NCBI GenBank assembly: GCA_029250425.1
Contig: JAQXFF010000319.1
Coordinates: 1 to 13,899 of the forward strand
Direction of reading: 5' to 3'
DNA from: Candidatus Thalassarchaeaceae archaeon
GTDB taxonomy: Archaea; Thermoplasmatota; Poseidoniia; Poseidoniales; Thalassarchaeaceae
DNA length: 13,899 bases
Shown here: positions 4,340 to 11,685 of the stretch, piece by piece
Layout of the letters: every line of letters starts with the position of its first letter
Numbering within the stretch: position 1 is the stretch's first letter
Position numbers and translations under genes: made by a program
The notes under the pieces: generated by a model
Told to the model about the DNA's origin: nothing
Seen by the model: the letters and a program-made list of their open reading frames with translations, nothing else
Database searches by the model: none

Positions 4340-6991
4340 ATGTCAGAGGATATCGGTGTCGAAGAAGAGCAACAGGACGCTGTTCCATTGCCTGTGAAGC
4401 GCATTCGAAGTGGTGTTCGTCGCCGAATTATGGAATGCTTAACTGAAGGACGTGCCACAGTTACCCAAATTTCAACTTCAACAAACATACGATTGCCACA
4501 CACTTCAGCCGAACTGAAACGCCTTCGAAAAGAAGGTTTGGTTTTTTCAGATGATGAAACCGGTTCCAGAGGTGCATGCTTGGCACTTTCAGCGAGAGGG
4601 TGGGAAACATTCCGCGCCGACGAAATTGCACGAATTAGTGATCTGGACGATGAACCACCACCAGTTGGCGCCTTGGGGCGTTTGATTTCAGTATCTGAAA
4701 ACAATCTTCTCATTGCGTTTGTCGGTTGGCCGAACGAAGGGCCCATCGCAATTCCCAATCGACCACTTGATCCCAATCGGAATTATTCTACTGATGATGT
4801 TTGGACATGGATTGAACCACGTGAGCGAAAACCAAGGTGGATGAGTTCAGATACATATCAACCCACATCCCCCCCTCTTCGTGAAATTAATCGCAGCAAC
4901 ATTGCTGCATGGGGAGCTGAACCTAAAGTAATTGGATTGCAGCGATTTAGGTTGGTTGATGATTCTCAACCACTCCAACTGTCCAGTGGTTCATGGTTTG
5001 GACAATTGGAAGATCTCCAACAAGCAAATTTGCCCAATCGAATTCCAGAAGGTAATCTTTGGAGGTTGGGCACATTGGCAATTGAGGGCCCTGTCATTAG
5101 AATGGACTCGCCTCTGCTTGCACTTGGGCTTGACCGTATGAGTAGGGAGGCACTGCTTGGCGCAGCCTCTCCAAATGCGGTTACCCTTGCACCTCGAAGA
5201 AAATTTGATGTTGAAACACGTAGCATACCGTTCGATGTATTAGAAGCGTGGATGAAAATCGCACACCCGCGTCTTCCCGTTAGTGAGAGAATCGAACGAT
5301 TACGCCTTCTTAGGGACGAATTAATGTCCTCAGTTGAATCGAAAAGTCGCCGCAAAGTTGACGATGCAACGTGGAGAAGATTTCGCAAACACTGGGGTCA
5401 TGCAACGTGGTCCGCAATTCCTCTAACAGCAGGGGATTGGATTGACACAAGTACACTTTCCAATCAAGCTGAAAAATCTTTGATTGAGTGGTCACTTGAG
5501 CAACCAAGTATTGAGTTGGTTATTGAAGTTCGATTGTCTAGTCAAACAGTATTCCCCCCTTCTCGTTTACCCGAGAATGTTCGATTGGTTGTTTCTTCAC
5601 AATGGCATCAATCACCTGTTGCCAACTTTATCGAACCTCACCCTGTACTACCGGCGATGTGGTCACGCTTGTCATTGCTTGACGGTCCAATAGTTCCCGT
5701 CAACCTCTTACCAGCAACATCTACAGAAGTTCTTGCAGATGATATCAATTGGGTTGCACCACAAAGAGCAATGGATGTAGAGTTCGCAAAACAATCACTA
5801 GGTGGAAAACCTGAAGGTAGCCTCCTCCCGAATATACAACCTGATGCCGATGCTGATTTGTTGTTACGAGCAGCAGTCCTCAGTTACCCATTGGGTGATT
5901 CTGAATGGGCCAATAGAATGGAATCACAGCACCCCCTCATTGCTTGGATTGCTTCAACTCCAGCAGATCGTTGGTCTAGATGGGAACGTATTGGTGCGAT
6001 ATTGGGCGATGAATGGATTGGGCTGATGAAATCAACCGATGTGCCGAACGAAGCACTCAGCAAGGCTGCAATTAATACCCCCTTTGATTGGTATCAGAAT
6101 TTTGTTGTACATGTTCGAAATCAATTACGGGTGGATCCGGAATTGGCTCATAATTTGCGCAACTCTTCACAAACCAGTCATTCTGAAGAGACTGCATGGA
6201 TCGCCCATATTATGTTGGCAGAAGTGGCTTGGTTGCCATCTGAAGTCCAATCCGACCTCACATCATGGGGTTTTGATCGATTCTTAGAGAATCCACCTGA
6301 CCGATGTTCTGCTGTTATTTCAGGGATTGATTGGCTTGCAAATCAATATCCTGAGCGCATGCTTTCTGAATCAGAAGATTGGCGTTTACAGGCTCGTTCC
6401 ATTGGTTTCTCAAAACCGCAAGACCATGATTTACATCTCTGGGCTATATTGGACGATTGGTATAGGACCGGAAATAGACCTCATTCATCGATTATGGCAC
6501 TTATTTCGAAAAGACTGCCTGAAGAATGGTGGGCCCCTGTATCCGAAATTATCCTCACATCACTTTCGGATGATGCCGAGGGTGTCTCAATGATTACTGA
6601 AATGGATATCGCTTGGCCATCTCTCATTCTTCGACCTGAAGGAGAAATCCATCGTATTCCAGGTGACTCATCTATACAACATGGCGGCGTTCGTCGAACT
6701 CTACTTGCGCGTTTAGATCGTCTTTCAGAACATGAACATTGGTCAGAGGAATTACCAGGGGGGCGAATGATAAGGGATCTGAGTGAAGCACTTCGTTCCG
6801 CAAGGGAACTTTCACCACCCAATTTTGGAATAACTCATCCTATGGTCCGATGGTTGGCCATCCCTGTTCATCGTTGGCCTCCAAAGGAAGTCATTCAAAT
6901 GTCAAGTGGTGATGCTAGAATTACTGGACGCCTCGCCAAAATGCTGTCTGGATGGCATGCGGAATTGTCTAGGAATCCAATGGACATTTGA
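4340..6991 (+). CDS. Large protein of unknown function with N-terminal winged helix
   Basis: This is an 883-residue protein. Residues about 20-75 look like an ArsR/MarR-type winged helix (RSGVRRRIMECLTEGRATVTQIS, then LPHTSAELKRLRKEGLVFSDD, then a wing ending in LSARGWETF). Residues 1-16 are acidic. The remaining roughly 800 residues are soluble and notably tryptophan-rich, with no membrane segment, P-loop, metal-binding cluster or other motif I can name; they may consist of helical repeats. ATG 4340 follows a poor ribosome binding site. The gene is transcribed away from the small winged-helix gene at 3739-4035, and the structured-RNA region lies just after it. A role as a DNA-binding regulator or as a sensor scaffold is possible but not shown. 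I do not recognise the family. Confidence 0.85.
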   Translation: MSEDIGVEEEQQDAVPLPVKRIRSGVRRRIMECLTEGRATVTQISTSTNIRLPHTSAELKRLRKEGLVFSDDETGSRGACLALSARGWETFRADEIARISDLDDEPPPVGALGRLISVSENNLLIAFVGWPNEGPIAIPNRPLDPNRNYSTDDVWTWIEPRERKPRWMSSDTYQPTSPPLREINRSNIAAWGAEPKVIGLQRFRLVDDSQPLQLSSGSWFGQLEDLQQANLPNRIPEGNLWRLGTLAIEGPVIRMDSPLLALGLDRMSREALLGAASPNAVTLAPRRKFDVETRSIPFDVLEAWMKIAHPRLPVSERIERLRLLRDELMSSVESKSRRKVDDATWRRFRKHWGHATWSAIPLTAGDWIDTSTLSNQAEKSLIEWSLEQPSIELVIEVRLSSQTVFPPSRLPENVRLVVSSQWHQSPVANFIEPHPVLPAMWSRLSLLDGPIVPVNLLPATSTEVLADDINWVAPQRAMDVEFAKQSLGGKPEGSLLPNIQPDADADLLLRAAVLSYPLGDSEWANRMESQHPLIAWIASTPADRWSRWERIGAILGDEWIGLMKSTDVPNEALSKAAINTPFDWYQNFVVHVRNQLRVDPELAHNLRNSSQTSHSEETAWIAHIMLAEVAWLPSEVQSDLTSWGFDRFLENPPDRCSAVISGIDWLANQYPERMLSESEDWRLQARSIGFSKPQDHDLHLWAILDDWYRTGNRPHSSIMALISKRLPEEWWAPVSEIILTSLSDDAEGVSMITEMDIAWPSLILRPEGEIHRIPGDSSIQHGGVRRTLLARLDRLSEHEHWSEELPGGRMIRDLSEALRSARELSPPNFGITHPMVRWLAIPVHRWPPKEVIQMSSGDARITGRLAKMLSGWHAELSRNPMDI

Positions 6992-7010
6992 TTCAATGAA
7001 TTCAATAGTC

Positions 7011-7340
7011 TCCACCGTTTCCGCTAGTTTACCCGGCTGCAACACCGCTGTGAGCCCTCCCGTCGCCGGGTTGGAGCGATGAGCAGTGGCACCAAAGCCG
7101 GGCCTAACCCACCCCATCGAAGACCGGCTGGACCCCTCGGGGAATGAAACGTCGGTGCAAGCGGGTGGGCAACGAACCGGGTTATGGGTCCCCAGAGGAC
7201 GAGAGGATGATTCATGGGACAACCCCCCGGTCCGACACATGCCCTGGGGCTGGGTCAGGATCACGAGCTACGGCGATGAAATGGTCCGTTACGCCCCGGG
7301 GCACACTTTCTCTTCCGCCGGATTGAAAGACTGTGGACCG
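7011..7340 (+). ncRNA. GC-rich structured RNA candidate, unassigned
   Basis: This 360-bp gap is far richer in G+C than its neighbours and carries no convincing gene. Positions 7078-7119 pair with 7274-7315 in a long irregular helix. The blocks are GA/TC, GAG/CTC, AGTG/CACT, CC/GG, GGGC/GCCC, TAAC/GTTA, ACC/GGT and ATCG/CGAT, 26 Watson-Crick pairs in register with small internal loops. TCCAC (7011-7015) can close with GTGGA (7333-7337). Inner stems include ACCGGC with GTCGGT (7123-7128/7151-7156), a CCC/GGG hairpin at 7133-7142, and GTCC/GGAC (7188-7200). G-U pairs in two stems weakly favour the plus strand. Size and rod shape recall archaeal SRP RNA, and parts resemble RNase P RNA. However, the universal SRP helix 8 motif (GGAA loop with AGCA) and the RNase P GGAAAGUC and ACAGAA motifs are absent. 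It could also be a leader of the CoA gene at 7355. Confidence 0.5.
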
Positions 7341-7354
7341 CCACGAATCAATTG

Positions 7355-8359
7355 ATGAGAGCAACCCTCTGTCTTGTCGGTGGAACATTCGATTGTTTTC
7401 ATGCGGGCCATCAAGCCTTACTTCAGGGCGCCCTCGATTGTGATTCTGTCGAGGTTTGGGTGACTTCTGATGCCATTGCTGCAGAGAAAGACCCTCGTAT
7501 CAAACCTCTAACAGAACGTCAGCAGGCTATACTGGATTGGGCAAATGGTCGTTCATTATCCACTTTCACGTTAGAAGATTCATTGGGTCCAGCCCCAACC
7601 AGATCAGATGCTACACATATTGTATGTACACCTGAAACACTCTCAAATTGTGAAAGAATCAATCGAATGCGAATCGATGAAGATTTGAATCCGCTGGAAA
7701 TCATTCAAGTTACCCATGTTCTTGCCCAAGACGGCGAACCTATCTCTTCCTCACGAATTCGTCAAGGAAGTATCGATCGTGAGGGCGAACCGTGGATTCG
7801 TGAAACAGATCTCCAACAAGCCGTTCACATGCCTACAAATCTTGATTCAGAATTGAAAGAACCGATGGGCACATTGTTCCCTGGTCCTGAGGACACCCCA
7901 GAGGTCGCAATCCAAGCTGCTGTTGAGGCCATTCCAGCGTTTTCACCGTGTTTGGTTGCCGTGGGCGATGTCACTGTGAACGCTTTGTTGGAAACAGGTT
8001 GGGTTCCAGATGTGGGCATTGTCGATGGTCTCACCAAGCGTACTGAGTGGGATGGTGAATTGGACACCTCGTCTTTTGTGGGTCAACTTACATGTGAAAA
8101 TCCGGCAGGTCAACTTACCCCCGATTTGCTAGAATGTGCAGATTTAGCACTTGAGTTTGCATTTTCAGAGGAAGGCGGTCCCATTTTACTCGAGGTCGAA
8201 GGAGAGGAAGATCTTGCACCTATTCTCGTTCATCTTCTTGCTCCACTCGGCACAGTTGTACTGTATGGACAACCCTCAGCAGGTGTTGTTCTCCGGGTCA
8301 CAGATGAGTCCACAAAGGCACGTTGTAGAGCTTTACTGAATACATTTGAAGTCAGGTGA
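7355..8359 (+). CDS. Fused phosphopantetheine adenylyltransferase and GTP-dependent dephospho-CoA kinase
   Basis: The 334-residue protein joins the last two steps of CoA synthesis. Residues 1-150 are an archaeal-type phosphopantetheine adenylyltransferase (nucleotidyltransferase fold). It has the GGTFDCFHAGH motif (9-19) and ISSSRIR (130-136), and forms dephospho-CoA from 4'-phosphopantetheine and ATP. Residues 170-334 are a DUF359 GTP-dependent dephospho-CoA kinase. It shows GTLFPG (172-177), VGDVT (203-207), VDGLTKR (223-229), VEGEED (281-286) and a later YGQP. In most archaea these are separate proteins. ATG 7355 is preferred over the overlapping TTG at 7352. The glycosyltransferase gene begins 4 nt after its stop, so the two are co-transcribed. 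The structured-RNA region lies immediately upstream. Confidence 0.9.
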   Translation: MRATLCLVGGTFDCFHAGHQALLQGALDCDSVEVWVTSDAIAAEKDPRIKPLTERQQAILDWANGRSLSTFTLEDSLGPAPTRSDATHIVCTPETLSNCERINRMRIDEDLNPLEIIQVTHVLAQDGEPISSSRIRQGSIDREGEPWIRETDLQQAVHMPTNLDSELKEPMGTLFPGPEDTPEVAIQAAVEAIPAFSPCLVAVGDVTVNALLETGWVPDVGIVDGLTKRTEWDGELDTSSFVGQLTCENPAGQLTPDLLECADLALEFAFSEEGGPILLEVEGEEDLAPILVHLLAPLGTVVLYGQPSAGVVLRVTDESTKARCRALLNTFEVR

Positions 8360-8363
8360 ATCC

Positions 8364-9386
8364 ATGTCCGATGGGCCTTTGATTAGCCTTACCGTTTGCA
8401 TGCGAAATGCAGAACACTGGGTGGATCAATGTCTTGAATCCTTGGTGAAACAAACTTATCGCCCACTGGAAATCATTGCTGTTGATGATGGTTCATCCGA
8501 TGATGGATTTACAAAATTAAAGGCATGGGAGGGTGAACATAATGGCATTCCGGTCCGCATTCTAAAACAGCCACCGATCGGATTGTCTGCGGGTCGAAAT
8601 CTCGCACTTGAACATTCGGTGGGTGAATGGGTTGCGATTACAGATATTGATTGCCGTGCGGATCCTTATTGGGTTTCAGAAATGTATCTCGTGAGTGAGG
8701 GTTTGGAGGATGAACAGGTTCTCGCAGTCACAGGTCGTACAATCTTTGACGAAGGGGATACAGTGACAAGCCGCCTTCGTGCACGTTCAATCGCTCGAAA
8801 ATATACCAGTCGACCTCGCCTCACAAGCCTTGCTAACGGCCCGTGTTCAATGTTTGAACGCAAGGCCTTGATCAGTGTTGGTGGTTTTGATCCAGAATGG
8901 TATCATGCTGAGGACATGGAGGTGAGTTTGCGTTTGCTTCAGATTGGGGGTTCTATCGTACACGCACCTGCTGCTGTTGTACATCATGTTGCAGAATCAT
9001 CGTTACGTCTGTTTTTGTTCAAACGTTGTCGGGATGCAAGAGCCCACATGCGAATTCGCAGACACTTCGGTCGTCACGGGGTTCGTAAACCAAATGGCTA
9101 CACCCATTTGCATGATTTTGTGAGTGATGCCAAAGAAGTTGTATGGATGCTTCCAATTGCAATTCTTGGATTGGGATTTGCTGTTGGACTATTGTTTTCA
9201 TTACCATACCAGAATAACTTGTGGTGGGTTTCTGCCTCAACTGCAGGCATCTGGATTTTGTTATACATGTCTCGCTGGCATCAATTGTTGTGGAGTGGCG
9301 CTCTTTGGATTGGCGCGGGCCTTGGAATGATTGATGCCATTCTGGGGCGGCACGGCCATCGGGGTATTCTGCGAAAGGAAGAATGA
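8364..9386 (+). CDS. Membrane-anchored family 2 glycosyltransferase
   Basis: The 340-residue protein starts with a GT-A fold family 2 glycosyltransferase domain. SLTVCMRNAEHWVDQCLESL and the nucleotide-binding strand IIAVDDGSSDDG lie near the start. GLSAGRNLAL precedes the DxD-like metal site TDIDCRAD, and the GGFDPEWYHAEDMEVSLRL acceptor-site helix follows. The C-terminal quarter holds two or three hydrophobic helices (WMLPIAILGLGFAVGLLF; TAGIWILLYM; ALWIGAGLGMIDAIL), placing it at the cytoplasmic face of the membrane. It probably transfers a sugar from a nucleotide sugar to a lipid or cell-surface glycan; the exact substrates cannot be told. ATG 8364 was chosen over upstream TTG because it follows the previous stop by only 4 nt and starts just before the domain. 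Its stop abuts the stop of the convergent gene inside a 20-bp palindrome. Confidence 0.87.
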   Translation: MSDGPLISLTVCMRNAEHWVDQCLESLVKQTYRPLEIIAVDDGSSDDGFTKLKAWEGEHNGIPVRILKQPPIGLSAGRNLALEHSVGEWVAITDIDCRADPYWVSEMYLVSEGLEDEQVLAVTGRTIFDEGDTVTSRLRARSIARKYTSRPRLTSLANGPCSMFERKALISVGGFDPEWYHAEDMEVSLRLLQIGGSIVHAPAAVVHHVAESSLRLFLFKRCRDARAHMRIRRHFGRHGVRKPNGYTHLHDFVSDAKEVVWMLPIAILGLGFAVGLLFSLPYQNNLWWVSASTAGIWILLYMSRWHQLLWSGALWIGAGLGMIDAILGRHGHRGILRKEE

Positions 9387-9396
9387 TCATTCTTCC
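9377..9396. repeat. 20-bp perfect palindrome spanning two abutting stop codons
   Basis: GGAAGAATGATCATTCTTCC is its own reverse complement. The two TGA stops of the convergent genes sit back to back at its centre (9384-9386 and 9387-9389). Each strand reads Glu-Glu-stop. It may act as a bidirectional terminator or mRNA 3'-end hairpin, but no U-tract follows. Confidence 0.9.
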
Positions 9397-9947
9397 GTTT
9401 CTGCTTTGGCTGCAAACATCAATGCGGCACCAAACCCAAGCAATGCGGCAGTGACTGAGTAGACTCCAACATCAACCCAATTCCAATGCACGATGCTTTG
9501 ATAGATGTAGAAACCAAGACCCACGACGATGCACCACATTGCAACAGTCATCTTTCCGCCTGCTTCCTTGGTCGACATGAGACTAAGCCAAGAATCACAT
9601 GTAACTATGCCTTTAATCCATGCGACAATACCACCCTCTGTTGATTTTTGTAGGCGCAGTCCACCCCAGGCCATTAGGCCCAATGAAAGAAGCATGAAAA
9701 CGGAATCACTTGCAGGTCGGTAAACCATATCTGATGTGAAAAGTTCAGGATACAGTTGTCCAACGCTTAGATAGGCCGCCCAAACGACCTTGAGTTTGTT
9801 CTCAGCAGTGCCTCCAATACCACACATGATGTTCAGAATTCCTAGTACAGTAGCCCAAAGGCCAAGGGCAAAGGCAAGTGAGGCGAGTGTGCGACCTTCA
9901 TGGCCATCATCTGCAGTCATCGGCACGGCGACCGATGTCCTCGTCAT
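9387..9947 (-). CDS. Four-helix integral membrane protein of unknown function
   Basis: The 186-residue protein has four hydrophobic segments: about residues 20-46 (LASLAFALGLWATVLGILNI), 80-98 (VFMLLSLGLMAWGGL), 130-150 (MTVAMWCIVVGLGFYIYQSI) and 157-180 (VGVYSVTAALLGFGAALMF). A charged tail, KAETEE, follows. The loop between helices 1 and 2 is long and contains aromatic residues. No catalytic motif is visible and I do not recognise the family. It lies 38 nt downstream of orc1/cdc6 on the same strand and could be co-transcribed with it, though a functional link is not implied. ATG 9947 is the first in frame; ATG 9920 is an alternative that trims nine residues. It meets the glycosyltransferase tail to tail with no gap. 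Confidence 0.75.
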   Translation of the reverse strand: MTRTSVAVPMTADDGHEGRTLASLAFALGLWATVLGILNIMCGIGGTAENKLKVVWAAYLSVGQLYPELFTSDMVYRPASDSVFMLLSLGLMAWGGLRLQKSTEGGIVAWIKGIVTCDSWLSLMSTKEAGGKMTVAMWCIVVGLGFYIYQSIVHWNWVDVGVYSVTAALLGFGAALMFAAKAETEE

Positions 9948-9985
9948 AACCGTTGCCCGCAGAACACAGCCTGCAAAAGGCGCCT

Positions 9986-11236
9986 CTAGAGTTTGTTTTG
10001 CAAGCGATAACGAGCTCCAACAACGACATCCATCACAGGTTCAGCAGAACGCATCACCTTCAGGGCATCAAAAGCAGGTGGTAAACAGGAATTGATCCGC
10101 TTGGACATTCCGTGCCGACCACGGCTGGTTGTCTTTGCAGTGATAATACCGGCCATATCCAAACCGCGAATTAGTGACGAAACTCGGCGACTGGTCAAAG
10201 GGCGCTCTCCTGCATTTTCACAGGCCATTTCATAGGTTCCATAGACCTCTCCAGTCGAGATGTTATTCAATCCATTCCGTTCATTGATCAATATTGAAAA
10301 TAAGACCAATTTCTGTTGTAGAGGTAAGTCTTGAATTGTGGGTGTTATCTGATCAAATTCCAATTGATTTTGAGCCTGCCTCACATGACTAATTCTGACA
10401 ACATCCACTTCATTTTGTTCTGCTTGCTGAACTGAAATCCGTAGTAAATCAAGAGCTCTTCTTGCATCCCCATCTTCTTTGGCAGCCAGTGCAGCACACA
10501 GAGGGATTACAGCGTCATCCAATGCACCTTCTTTGACACCTTTATTCGCTCGTGGTTTCAGTACATCTTCTAATTGAGTCGCATTGTATGGGGCAAAGAC
10601 AACATCAATGGGCGCGAGTCTAGATTGAACTCTCGGGTCGAGCATTTCTGTGAATGCGAGGTCATTGCTAATTCCAATAACACAGCAGAACGCCCCCCCC
10701 TCGAGTAAACCGATATTCAAACTGGTTAAACTGTAGAGTAAATCGTCACCTTCCGAACCTTTACGCACCAAGTGATCAATTTCGTCTAGTACGATAACAT
10801 GTACACCTGCACGCGCTTGCATACGCGCGCGCACGCGATCGAATACTTTGTCAGCAGGCCAGCCTGTGAAAGGAATCGCTTCATCACCTTCACCAGCCAA
10901 TCTGTTACCAATTTCTGCGAGGACTCTATATTTCGTATCGATATTTCTACAGTTAATTTCTACTGTACTGATTTTGCATCCTTCTGCGGCCCCCTTCGAT
11001 TCTAAATCACGACAAACAAATCGGGTGACTGCTGTTTTTCCCGAACCGGGTCTGCCATACAAATTCATGTTTGATGGAGCGTGCCCTCTCAACGCTTCTA
11101 CCAGGTTGTTGACCAGTGCCGAAATCTCATCACGTCGGTGAGGTAAATTTTGGGGATTGAATGCGTGACCGAGTGCACGCCTATCACGGAAGAGACTCTT
11201 CACATGCAGAAGATTATCGAAAAGATTTCGACTCAT
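9986..11236 (-). CDS. cdc6: Orc1/Cdc6 replication initiator (AAA+ ATPase)
   Basis: The 416-residue protein is a full-length archaeal Orc1/Cdc6, which binds origin boxes and loads the MCM helicase. Walker A is GRPGSGKT (61-68), Walker B VIVLDEID (147-154) and sensor 1 GISND (188-192). LDPRVQSRL follows at 199-207 and sensor 2 GDARRALDLLR at 257-266. The C-terminal winged-helix DNA-binding domain covers about 300-395. The N-terminus (RDRRALGHAFNPQNLPHRRDEI) is the usual Orc1/Cdc6 lead-in. ATG 11236 is the only sensible start. Upstream lies a 450-bp non-coding gap with dyads and repeats; archaeal origins commonly sit beside cdc6. The four-helix membrane protein gene follows 38 nt downstream. Confidence 0.95.
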   Translation of the reverse strand: MSRNLFDNLLHVKSLFRDRRALGHAFNPQNLPHRRDEISALVNNLVEALRGHAPSNMNLYGRPGSGKTAVTRFVCRDLESKGAAEGCKISTVEINCRNIDTKYRVLAEIGNRLAGEGDEAIPFTGWPADKVFDRVRARMQARAGVHVIVLDEIDHLVRKGSEGDDLLYSLTSLNIGLLEGGAFCCVIGISNDLAFTEMLDPRVQSRLAPIDVVFAPYNATQLEDVLKPRANKGVKEGALDDAVIPLCAALAAKEDGDARRALDLLRISVQQAEQNEVDVVRISHVRQAQNQLEFDQITPTIQDLPLQQKLVLFSILINERNGLNNISTGEVYGTYEMACENAGERPLTSRRVSSLIRGLDMAGIITAKTTSRGRHGMSKRINSCLPPAFDALKVMRSAEPVMDVVVGARYRLQNKL

Positions 11237-11372
11237 TTTTTAACACTTCCACATTCCCTGTTAGCCAGACCTTGTGAACCAACACTTAGTCATCAGAAGG
11301 CAACAGGGTTTTTCCCGAGCCACATTGGACATTTAACATTGCTTGCGTTCCTTGTTGGAATCGGTGCGTTTA

Positions 11373-11391
11373 TCGTTAATAACGACCCCCC
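11373..11391. repeat. Dyad TCGTTA-A-TAACGA with adjacent C6 run
   Basis: A perfect 6-bp inverted repeat around one base is followed at once by six Cs. Read on the minus strand this is a G-run next to a dyad, the layout of an origin recognition box, though the core differs from known ORBs. Confidence 0.5.
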
Positions 11392-11547
11392 TATTCATCA
11401 CCCATAAATGAGCCCCATTCGGCGAAATTAACAAATTTATGCCCTTCAATCCCCCGATTCAGTCGCAACCAGAATTGATGTTGGCACAGTGGGGATGACG
11501 TGATTTCTTCATGTCCGGATCCAGTTTTTCTAGAGGTGACACCGGGA

Positions 11548-11573
11548 CCAAAATTTTCATTCCAAAATTTTCA
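11548..11573. repeat. Tandem 12-bp repeat CCAAAATTTTCA
   Basis: Two exact copies (11548-11559 and 11562-11573) have a 14-bp period, and each holds the palindrome AAAATTTT. They could be a DNA-unwinding or protein-binding element of the cdc6 upstream region. Confidence 0.6.
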
Positions 11574-11596
11574 CCTTTCTAACTCAATTTGGCAAT

Positions 11597-11620
11597 TTCC
11601 CAATTGGCAACCATTGGGAA
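11597..11620. repeat. Inverted repeat TTCCCAA...TTGGGAA
   Basis: Seven-base arms TTCCCAA and TTGGGAA are extended by TGG/CCA with one bulged base around a CAA loop. It lies about 25 bp from the tandem repeat. Confidence 0.55.
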
Positions 11621-11685
11621 TGTGAGATTTAGGCCCCTATTTTATCTCAAAAGTATGTTAATTAATGCCGAAATATAGTTACAAA

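Larger units (their letters stand above)
11237..11685. other. Intergenic region upstream of cdc6; candidate replication origin
   Basis: This 450-bp stretch holds no supportable gene. It contains a 13-bp dyad followed by six Cs (11373-11391), a 12-bp tandem AT-rich repeat (11548-11573) and an imperfect inverted repeat (11597-11620), all between the cdc6 start and the end of the RNase Z-like gene. Archaeal origins often lie next to cdc6 and have dyads plus G-runs. No canonical ORB core is seen here, so the origin call is inference. Confidence 0.35.

Noticed and set aside
7085..7091. B12-box-like GCCACTG on the minus strand
   Set aside because: No other conserved cobalamin riboswitch segments accompany it.
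7090..7245. RNase P-like order of motifs (AAAGCCGGGCC, GAATGAAACG, AGGATGATT, GGGACAACC)
   Set aside because: The universal GGAAAGUC and ACAGAA elements and the bulged U of P4 are absent; resemblance is loose.
7240..7275. SRP RNA helix 8 (GGGTCAGG followed by GAGCTAC)
   Set aside because: The invariant GGAA loop and AGCA side are missing, so SRP identity cannot be claimed.
7086..7355. Plus-strand open frames of 60-89 codons across the GC-rich region
   Set aside because: Composition is dominated by the GC-rich fold, the predicted proteins look like no domain, and the base pairing explains the sequence better.
11150..11407. 85-codon plus-strand open frame over the cdc6 start
   Set aside because: It overlaps the cdc6 coding start antisense, has no ribosome binding site and no recognisable domain.
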